DNA of 64,000 nt from NCBI GenBank assembly GCA_951812925.1, contig OX638369.1, positions 58,356,228-58,420,227 of the forward strand, given 5' to 3'. Below, in pieces: positions 59,501 through 64,000 of this stretch. Every line of letters starts with the position of its first letter. Within the stretch, counting starts at the first letter, position 1. The DNA is from Calliopum simillimum (taxonomy: Eukaryota > Arthropoda > Insecta > Diptera > Lauxaniidae). A model generated the notes under the pieces. The model did no database searches. It was not told the DNA's origin and worked only from the letters and a program-made list of their open reading frames with translations. A program made the translations under genes and the position numbers.

Positions 59501-62500
59501 TTGAGCAATTTTATTAGTTTAATCGTATATTTTTTAATAATTACCAAATATATGTTTGAATCCAAAGGCCTTTATTACTTTTTATGAAGACCTTTATTAT
59601 TATTAATCTTTTTATTAATTAGGAACTAACATGGCAATATTTGATAGGATCATGGCGACATCATAAATAAAATATTTGCTATAAATTAAAAATAAAATAG
59701 TAAGGGTGGTATCTTTGGCCTGGCCAAAAACTAAATACCCTACACTGCATTTCAAGTATATTATTGAAAACTTAGTTGATAAGTTTTTTTATAATAAATT
59801 GTTTTATTCTTCCGTAACTCTTAGAAGGGTATAAGAACAAATTGCTTATATGGGAAGTGCCACTCCCTTGTCTCCGAGCTTACCTAGATTTTCCGTAGAG
59901 CATGCATGCATTTACTGTTCTGAGTGTTTGAGTGAAATTCGGTAAACATGGTAAACACAATATTAAACAACTTCAAAAACTCATAACTTGATAACCGTAA
60001 AAGATACCACAATTTTAAATATTGTTTAATAATTATAACAATAATTACTTTTAAATAAAAATAGTTTAAAAAAAAGGGTGCACCAAGCCGCAAATTGACT
60101 TTAAAAAAGAAAAAAAAGTTTTTTTCCACTTAAAATAAAATTTTTTTTTTTTAGTGTAATATTTTTAAAAAGTTCATATCCATCTGCACTAATCCTGAAA
60201 ATTTCATTAAAACCGGATCAAAATCCGAGGAGCTATGAATTTTCAAACATGTGAGTGTCTAAAAGTTGGATCGGACTTCATATGGCCGCCATTTTGGGTT
60301 TTTTCGGAATTTCGAAAAATCATTTTACCACAGTTGTACGCATGTCCAATACTAACTTTTCACCAATTTTCATAAAAATCAGCTACATTTGCAACCTTGA
60401 TTCATTGCAATCGCAAGAGGGAATCCATGTGTAGCGAATTGGAACTATGCCGCGCGTATTGAATTCTTTAAACCTCTGGACGCAATGAGCGAATGTAAAT
60501 TACTGAATCTTACAGCTTAACAGCCAGAACTATATTAAACTAAAGAACATATACAATTTGAAATACGAAAGAGTTATAACGAATCACAAAGTCAAGTCAA
60601 TCAAAGTAAATCTAATAAAATAACACAGGCCGACAAAATTTGATCAAAGTACATACCCAGAAACCGGACTATATATTTCCGTAGGTTTTCGATGCGCTGA
60701 TTCCGAATCTGGTCGCAGAATTGCTCCATCACGTCAGGTTTTTGAGATATCCTAACCTAAAAGTGCCAAAAATGACGATTTTTCTCAATTTTGAGGTTAA
60801 ATAGCTCTAAGGATTTTATTTTTCTTGGAAAACTATGAACGATATTTTAAAGTACTAGTCTTCCTCTTTCAAATGCCGTTGAGTTTGTTGGAATATCTTT
60901 TTTTTTCTCTCAGATATGGCATTTTGAAGAATGCATAGTAGTAGTACTTGAAGATGACACCCATAGTTTTCCAAGAACAAAATACATGCATTCTTCAAAA
61001 TGCCATATCTCAGAGAAAAAAAAAGATATTCAAACTAACTCAACGGCATTTGAAAGAGGAAGACTAGTACTTTAAAATATCGTTCATAGTTTTCCAAGAA
61101 AAATAAAATCCTTAGAGCTATTTAACCTCAAAATTGAGAAAAATCGTCATTTTTGGCACTTTTAGGTTAGGATATCTCAAAAACCTGACGTGATGGAGCA
61201 ATTCTGCGACCAGATTCGGAATCAGCGCATCGAAAACCTACGGAAATATATAATCTGGTTTCTGGGTATAATTTTTGTCGGCCTGTGTAATTAATTGAAA
61301 AAAAAAAAAACTTTCTTGTCTGGGACACGAACATGCTCCTCCAGGTTATCAGTCAAACGTCTTATAAGTATATTCAACTAACTCTGTTTATATTTGTATT
61401 GATAACAATCAATTAACAATTTTGAATTACATACTTTAAACAAAAAGTCAAACAATAAATTCAACAAGTATTGATTGTTTTTTATTACTTATTTAATATA
61501 AGTTGTTTTGAAAATAATGTCAGTATGTTTCTGAAGTTTTTCAATACTTGTCGAATTTATTGAATAGCTTTTTGATTAAAATAAATGTAGATAGAGTTAG
61601 CTCAATGTATAAGATGTTTGACTGATAATCTGGAAGAGTATGTTCAGATCCCTGACAAGAAAGTTTTTTTTTTAATTATTTTATTTTTTGGACTGCATTC
61701 GAATGCCAGATAAGGTTTTGTTTTTTTAAGTTATAGCAAATAGATATTATTTTTGGCCTAATCAACAATATTTCAAGAATCAATTAAAAGCATATTAATA
61801 TTTACCAAAATTTGTTAATTATTAGCAAATATTTTCTAGAATGTTCAATCAAATATATTTATTGTAGTAATGTATTTTCAATATTCTTACTTCAATGGAT
61901 TTTATTTCGAAAAGTAATGACCCAATTGAAACAGTTTAAGGTATGGATTACGGAAGAAGCTTTGGGCTATTCGATGCCGTTGGCAAAAAGAACGGAAAAC
62001 GGTTACTAGATTAGGGATCAGCGACCCTGAATTAGTCTAAGAAAGTTATCGAAATCAAATTCAGATACAAATATTATAATGTAAAATGTTTTTGAATTGA
62101 AAACAAATTTCACAAATTAAAAAATATTTTCACTTGATTCAAAAGAGTTTTCACTTAAATCAAAAGCATTCGCTTTTGTTTACATAAATTTCAAATTTCA
62201 AATGAGCTTTGTGATTCGTAATAACTTTATCATTGCGCTAATTGCACATCATTTTGTAATATTGTTCTGAATTTTGATACAAGGTTCAGTGTCAAATAAG
62301 TGTTGCATAGTTCCAACTTGCTGTACATGCTTTTATCGCCTATGATAAATGCATGGTAGCGTAAGAAATTGATACTGATGAAATAATGCGCCTTTTTGGT
62401 AAAAAAAGTATTTTTTTTGCATTTAAAAGTTTATGCTTTTGACTTAAAAGCATTTGCTACTCATTCAAAATCATTTTCTTTTGATTTGAAAGGTTTTTTT

Positions 62501-63475
62501 TTCTTTTCGATTTAAGTAGTATAAAATAATTTTTCTATTGATTTAGTATTTAACTAGTTCTATAATATTCTATTAATATAATTAAATAAATAATTTTTTT
62601 TTGTTTTCTTTTGCTCATTCACAGTGGCCTGGATAGTTCCTCATGCAGTCAGTGCGTTTCGCTGCTAAAGAAATTGGCTTCTCAAGGCCACACAATTGTC
62701 TGTACGATACATCAACCCAGTGCATTAATCTTTGAAATGTTTGATAAATTATATACAGTAGTTGAAGGCAATTGCATGTATCAGGGACCAGTACGTGAAT
62801 TGATACCATTTTTGGCCGATCAAGAGTTGGTCTGTCCAAGTTATCACAATCCAGCTGATTACTGTAAGTTTAAAAAAAAAAACCTGCTGTCGCACCAATT
62901 AAAAAAAATTAAAGAAAAACTAAAGTGGTGCAAAATATTTATATTTTTGTTGTTTTTCTTCTTTTAGTAATGGAGGTCGCCGTTGGTGAACATGAACGCG
63001 ATCTGAACAAACTCATTCATGCGGCCAATAAAAAGTATTACGAAGACGTGGACTTGAATCAGTTGAATCGTGTGACGCGACTTATCTCAAAGATACAAGG
63101 TAAGAGCTATTAACTACATGCAAGCCTACCTCTTTTTTTGTTTTATTAATTTTTGTACATTTTATTAACAATTATGTTTTTTTATTGTTTTCGATTGCAG
63201 AAAATATTGACAACAAAACCAGCAATCAGACCACCACCACCGCCACCAATAGTTTACGGCAATTTCCAAGCGCAACAGCACAATATTCATCATATGATTA
63301 TGCAAAATCTGCTGCTGTTGCGGATGTGTTGGCCCTGGAGGAAATCAAGGCTCTGACAGCAAGTAGCAAAGCCAGCAAGAAGGCTTCGAATGAGTTTGAC
63401 TTTAGACAGGCCTCATTTTGCATGCAATATCTGTTACTACTGAAGCGTATCTTGGTCTGTTCCAAGCGTAATTAT
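41244..63475 (+). CDS. ABCG half-transporter, ABCG1/ABCG4-like (seven exons, 3' end outside window)
   Basis: Seven exons join in phase to 460 codons (41244-41517, 44690-44807, 51974-52169, 52279-52424, 62625-62863, 62968-63099, 63201-63475). Seen: a Ser/Gly-rich N-terminus of about 75 residues, Walker [10 protein letters not shown] at 114-122, Q-loop glutamine 162 in IHQDD, signature LSGGQ 217-221, Walker B ending LDEPTT with D241/E242, D-loop GLDSSSC, H-loop His274 in TIHQPS, then YHNPADY and a variable linker. All ATPase residues are intact. The family consists of half-transporters with the NBD before six membrane helices; members work as dimers and export sterols or other lipids. Human ABCG1 has about 680 residues, so the membrane domain should lie beyond 64000. 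The start is fixed by in-frame stops at 41160 and 41229. Introns 3, 5 and 6 are about 100 bp; 1, 2 and 4 are 3.2, 7.2 and 10.2 kb and full of mobile elements. Family call is secure; the fly orthologue and substrate are not identified. Confidence 0.93.
41725..42369. mobile_element. Palindromic element in ABCG intron 1, CACAGG ends, TTA target
   Basis: Ends CACAGGACCACAAAAAAAA at 41725 and its complement ending 42369, flanked by TTA (41722-41724, 42370-42372). Arms are inverted copies around a centre near 42040: TCAGATTTTGAGATATCC, TCTTCCTTATAAAACTAT and CATACCCTATGGTACC-type segments pair across. Intronic and non-coding. Confidence 0.82.
42608..43010. repeat. Four tandem units of about 120 bp
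   Basis: GGGCGGTGCCACGCCC recurs, with decay, near 42615, 42733, 42853 and 42974, each followed by TCAT-rich sequence, GACGCAGATA, and TTTGGTA(A/C)ATATG. These are satellite units like those inside the Helitron-like elements but from another family. Confidence 0.65.
43088..43549. mobile_element. hAT-like MITE with 8-bp target duplication
   Basis: Left end CAGGGGTTGAAATAAG and right end complement CAGGCATTGAAATAAG, flanked by CTACGAGG on both sides (43080-43087, 43550-43557). 462 bp, AT-rich, non-coding, in ABCG intron 1. Confidence 0.78.
43651..44475 (+). pseudogene. Non-LTR retrotransposon RNase H and C-terminus, degenerate
   Basis: Read across frames: [18 protein letters not shown] (an RNase H strand with the catalytic Asp), [20 protein letters not shown] (closing RNase H motif H.....GNE.AD), a connector, then [19 protein letters not shown], and after a stop [19 protein letters not shown], a CCHC-like tail. 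This order (RNase H then C-terminal cysteine cluster) belongs to I-, LOA- or jockey-related LINEs. The 3' end runs into ACCCTAACCTAACCTAACTT near 44456-44475. Frameshifted, in intron 1, same strand as the host gene. Confidence 0.8.
44690..44807 (+). CDS. ABCG exon 2 (Walker A)
   Basis: Phase 1 in, phase 2 out. The acceptor is CATTTTAG before 44690 and the donor is GTAAGT at 44808. It encodes [13 protein letters not shown], the strand [10 protein letters not shown] and the P-loop GPSGSGKST, ending MTGY. It aligns without gaps to the ABCG1 segment that ends IMGPSGAGKST. Confidence 0.95.
44808..45338. other. Start of ABCG intron 2, no feature seen
   Basis: AT-rich intronic sequence between the exon 2 donor and a Helitron-like copy. 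Confidence 0.5.
45339..45860 (+). mobile_element. Helitron-like element, short decayed copy
   Basis: Starts TATACCCTACACCCAGGGTA, includes a few degenerate units (GGGCGTGGCACCACCTATAG, GGCGTGGCACCACCTATACA), and ends GCAGTGTAGGGTATA, TTGACCAGGCTAAAG and CCCTTATTAG. The last shows decay of the CTAG end and hairpin. Confidence 0.7.
45995..46257. mobile_element. MITE with perfect 30-bp inverted ends
   Basis: ATATCGTCACTCTTAGGCCA at the left end continues into GATTCACGAA, and its exact complement closes the element at 46257. Loss of divergence between the ends suggests a young copy. 263 bp; superfamily and target site undetermined. Confidence 0.75.
46258..47941. other. Intron 2 sequence; LINE-tail scrap and decayed Helitron-like piece
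   Basis: 46845-46900 carries GGCCCTATGCTCCTCCTAGG followed by a CATACA tail, also found at 63.84 kb. 47500-47600 resembles a Helitron-like unit (TTGTTCAGAGCTAGCGAAAA, TATTCCCAG). A poly(A) run lies near 47795-47822. No exon seen. Confidence 0.45.
47942..48972. mobile_element. Foldback element of 11-bp TGTACAGCCCA repeats
   Basis: Ends CCCCGAGTAAAAA at 47942 and the complement ending 48972. The whole 1 kb is an inverted repeat around a 5-nt loop at 48374-48378, with perfect innermost stems of 22 bp (48352-48373, 48379-48400). Both arms are built of ATGTACAGCCC units in 11-bp steps. The right arm shows a 129-bp higher-order repeat, its TGTACGGCC anchor recurring at 48391, 48520 and 48649. Open frames here simply read the repeat. 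No transposase and no clear target duplication. In ABCG intron 2. Confidence 0.85.
49447..49865 (-). repeat. Dispersed repeat, Helitron-like 3' end (copy 1)
   Basis: Closely similar to 55190-55620 over about 420 bp. The left edge is ACTAGAATCGCCCAGTGGTC. Read on the minus strand this is hairpin GTGGTC-GAATTTT-GACCAC followed by TGGGCGATTCTAG and a T, as expected of a Helitron 3' end. Non-coding. Confidence 0.55.
49921..50862 (-). mobile_element. Helitron-like element, near-complete copy in intron 2
   Basis: Reverse orientation. ATTAGTAAGGGTGTTACC with TTTGGCTTGGCCAAA, then TACCCTACACTGCAGT, four satellite units (GGGAGGTGCCTCGCCC near 49999, then about 50141, 50282, 50428; about 142-bp steps), then the 5' block (GACCGATTTCGTTC, ATATATACTTTTCTATATC) and CTGGGTGTAGGGTA. 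The terminal CTAG has become TTAG/CTAAT. Non-coding. Confidence 0.77.
50863..51973. other. End of intron 2, nothing recognised
   Basis: AT-rich sequence up to the exon 3 acceptor. Confidence 0.5.
51974..52169 (+). CDS. ABCG exon 3 (Q-loop)
   Basis: Phase 2 in, phase 0 out. The acceptor is CACTTTCAG and the donor GTACGT at 52170. It carries the GSIQVNG turn, [16 protein letters not shown] with the Q-loop glutamine, and the MMLAAHLKL helix typical of ABCG proteins. The following intron is only 109 bp. Confidence 0.95.
52279..52424 (+). CDS. ABCG exon 4 (signature and Walker B)
   Basis: Phase 0 in, phase 2 out. The acceptor is AATTACAG and the donor GTGAGT at 52425. It contains the ABC signature [16 protein letters not shown] and Walker [10 protein letters not shown]. 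The next intron runs 10.2 kb and holds a hAT, a Helitron-like repeat, a non-LTR fragment and palindromic elements. Confidence 0.95.
52755..53652. mobile_element. hAT element, 8-bp target CTCTAGAG
   Basis: Ends CAGTGATTCTCAAAC and, in complement, CAGTGATTCTAAACC, flanked by CTCTAGAG on both sides (52747-52754, 53653-53660). End sequence and target (nTCTAGAn) are typical of hAT. Near the ends are GGCGGCACA and the palindrome GTGCCGCGGCAC. 898 bp with no transposase; in intron 4. Confidence 0.85.
53661..55189. other. Intron 4 sequence; possible tRNA-like scrap near 53905-53965
   Basis: On the minus strand GAGTTTGATCCCC resembles a B box, with a poorer A-box-like segment upstream and a T-run after it. 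It might be SINE-derived; weak. The remainder is AT-rich. Confidence 0.35.
55190..55620 (-). repeat. Dispersed repeat, Helitron-like 3' end (copy 2)
   Basis: Second copy of 49447-49865, starting ACTAGAATCGCCTAGTGGCC. Shared phrases include GGTATAATTCAAGC, AGTCAATGCTATGC and GTCTTGCA at the far end. One copy is in intron 2 and one in intron 4, same orientation. Confidence 0.55.
55830..56075. repeat. Inverted repeat with GGCATCTTACGAAAAAA arms
   Basis: The left arm about 55830-55935 (GGCATCTTACGAAAAAAG, GGCATAAAATGCTCAGAATC) is inverted at 55985-56075, around an A/T-run spacer. The same arm sequence occurs at 1598-1690 and in diverged form inside the hAT at 18.8 kb. Confidence 0.65.
56076..57469. 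other. Intron 4 sequence, no feature seen
   Basis: AT-rich; no exon between the exon 4 donor and exon 5 acceptor is needed by the reading frame. Confidence 0.45.
57470..58110 (-). pseudogene. Non-LTR retrotransposon RNase H and C-terminus, degenerate
   Basis: Minus strand: [10 protein letters not shown] and [20 protein letters not shown], the first part of a LINE RNase H (substrate-strand and E.H/A helix). The centre is deleted. It continues [32 protein letters not shown], then [10 protein letters not shown] and a stop. The C..CL...ET..HVLC-like pattern is the C-terminal cysteine cluster of I/LOA-type elements. Its 3' end (left side) runs into TAATAATAATAAAT, a TAA-repeat tail as in I-like elements. 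In intron 4, opposite to the host gene. Confidence 0.75.
58111..59697. other. Intron 4 sequence; palindromic-family half near 59320-59395
   Basis: 59320-59395 (CAATTGGATCATTATTTTCT, GAGATATCATCTATTG) is inverted at about 61886-61960, as if one element had been split by later insertions. The rest is AT-rich without features. Confidence 0.4.
59698..59945 (-). mobile_element. Helitron-like 3' fragment
   Basis: TAGTAAGGGTGGTATC, TTTGGCCTGGCCAAA, AAATACCCTACACTGCA, then about 90 bp of unrelated sequence, then one degenerate satellite unit (GGGAAGTGCCACTCCC, GTTTGAGTGAAATTCGGT). Confidence 0.65.
59946..60623. other. Intron 4 sequence, unrecognised
   Basis: 60170-60480 is less AT-rich and looks like an old repeat (TATGGCCGCCATTTTGGG), but nothing identifies it. 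Confidence 0.35.
60624..61287. mobile_element. Near-perfect palindromic element, CACAGGCC ends, TAA target
   Basis: Ends CACAGGCCGACAAAA at 60624 and complement ending 61287, flanked by TAA (60621-60623, 61288-61290). Arms of about 300 bp pair with few mismatches around a spacer of about 46 bp near 60940-60985. Core phrases are GATTCCGAATCTGGTCGCAG, TTTTTGAGATATCCTAACC and TCTTCCTCTTTCAAATGCCG. Non-coding, in intron 4; the high arm identity suggests a young copy or gene conversion. Confidence 0.85.
61299..61680. repeat. Inverted pair of tRNA-like segments
   Basis: The segments 61299-61395 (minus) and 61583-61675 (plus) are inverted copies of about 90 bp. Each reads like part of a tRNA: the right one has TAGCTCAATG (A-box-like), GTTTGACTGATAATC (anticodon-arm-like) and TGTTCAGATCC (B-box-like) before a T-run. 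The left has TGTTCGTGTCC and GACTGATAACC. Acceptor stems do not close well, so tRNA-derived repeat rather than gene. Confidence 0.5.
62090..62530. repeat. Imperfect palindrome of TTCAAAAG-type units
   Basis: Short phrases (ACTTGATTCAAAAG, ACTTAAATCAAAAGCATT) at the left recur as complements at the right (GCTTTTGACTTAAAAGCA, CTTTTGATTTGAAAG). It lies just before exon 5. Confidence 0.5.
62625..62863 (+). CDS. ABCG exon 5 (D-loop and H-loop)
   Basis: Phase 2 in, phase 1 out. The acceptor is CATTCACAG and the donor GTAAGT at 62864. Its first base completes the last Thr of DEPTT, and the protein continues GLDSSSC (D-loop). It then carries TIHQPS (H-loop histidine), FDKLYTV, and [10 protein letters not shown], the ABCG1/4-type end of the NBD. 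Confidence 0.95.
62968..63099 (+). CDS. ABCG exon 6 (linker)
   Basis: Phase 1 in and out. The acceptor is CTTTTAG and the donor GTAAGA at 63100. Together with exon 5 it restores [19 protein letters not shown], matching NPADFVMEVASGE of ABCG1. The rest is a charged linker. Confidence 0.92.
63201..63475 (+). CDS. ABCG exon 7 (linker up to the first membrane helix)
   Basis: Phase 1 in, phase 0 out. The acceptor is TCGATTGCAG and the donor GTAAGT at 63476. It contains a Thr/Ser/Ala-rich variable stretch, then [20 protein letters not shown], the amphipathic connecting helix that precedes the first membrane helix in ABCG proteins. The next exon lies outside the window. Confidence 0.92.
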
Positions 63476-64000
63476 GTAAGTACTTACATATGTATGTATA
63501 TGAAGTTATAAAGTTGTAAATTTTATGAGTTTTTGTCAGGGGAAAACGTAGTAAGTTACGTGAGTTTTAATTTTGGCTTTGACGCCGTCAGGTTTCTGAT
63601 TTAAACAAAGAAAAGTAGTTTTATTTTAAATTTTATTTATTACATGTTGAACCAAAAATTTGTGCCGAATAATACATACCTATTTCAACAAACATGACCT
63701 CAGGTAGCAATCTGATATCAAGCGCAAGCTTTAAAGCTATAAATACAAACATTACAATCATCAAACAAGAAGGGAAACCTTCTAGAGCCAACTAGAGCTG
63801 TGATCATTTTTGAAATACTAGATCATCTCTATTTATTGGCCCTATGCTCCTCCTAGGAGTTAAAGGAGAATACATACATACATACAGATCATCTCTATAT
63901 AAAATTTTCTCAAATCGAACCACTTCTGCCTTGGAGATTCGCAATAGGCTTTCCAAGTATGGGGTTTATGGGCTTATGGGGGTGAAAAATGAAGAATGTG
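63476..64000. other. Start of ABCG intron 7; LINE-tail scrap at 63835-63885
   Basis: Intronic. 63835-63885 contains GGCCCTATGCTCCTCCTAGG and GGAGAATACATACATACATA, the same sequence as 46845-46900. It fits a heavily 5'-truncated LINE end with a CATA tail. Confidence 0.5.

Noticed and set aside
1..64000. LTR retrotransposons or endogenous viral sequences
   Set aside because: No paired LTRs, primer-binding site, protease, integrase or envelope-like frame was recognised.

Overview
The window reads as nuclear DNA of a higher fly (Diptera). It is AT-rich, exons are small and far apart, and splice sites have the GTRAGT/pyrimidine-AG form. Mariner, hAT, non-LTR and Helitron-like remnants sit on top of one another. 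The mobile-element mix, including a DD41D mariner of the rosa type, suggests a tephritid fruit fly, but this is inference and no species can be named.

The only host gene I can support is on the + strand at the right: an ABCG half-transporter of the ABCG1/ABCG4 type. Seven coding exons (41244-41517, 44690-44807, 51974-52169, 52279-52424, 62625-62863, 62968-63099, 63201-63475) join in phase to 460 codons. They carry the whole nucleotide-binding domain (Walker A, Q-loop, LSGGQ, Walker B, H-loop), and the window ends before the membrane domain. Three introns are about 100 bp; the other three are 3-10 kb and packed with transposons. An isolated core promoter near 20603 with a CAA-rich leader may be the distal promoter of this gene, separated by a 19.5 kb first intron.

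Layout: 1-5 kb, tandem and large inverted repeats. 5-10.5 kb, Helitron-like copies, a near full-length mariner, and a MITE inside a retrotransposon fragment. 11-16.6 kb, mariner fragment, palindrome-rich minisatellite with a tRNA-like segment, and a non-LTR reverse-transcriptase pseudogene. 16.7-20.3 kb, palindromic elements, one split by a hAT with an 8-bp target duplication. 20.5-21.6 kb, putative promoter and leader. 22-38 kb, AT-rich DNA with scattered MITEs, a palindromic TWA-flanked element, a DD41D mariner and decayed Helitron-like copies. 38.8-40.7 kb, Helitron-like copy abutting a non-LTR tail. 41-63.5 kb, the ABCG gene with element-filled introns, including a 1-kb foldback built of 11-bp repeats at 48 kb.

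The most unusual structures are the 48-kb foldback, the dispersed palindromic family with CACNG ends and TAA/TTA target duplications, the Helitron-like family with 142-bp internal satellite units, and a tRNA-like foldback at 61.3-61.7 kb. Coordinates of ancient repeats are approximate to tens of bases.
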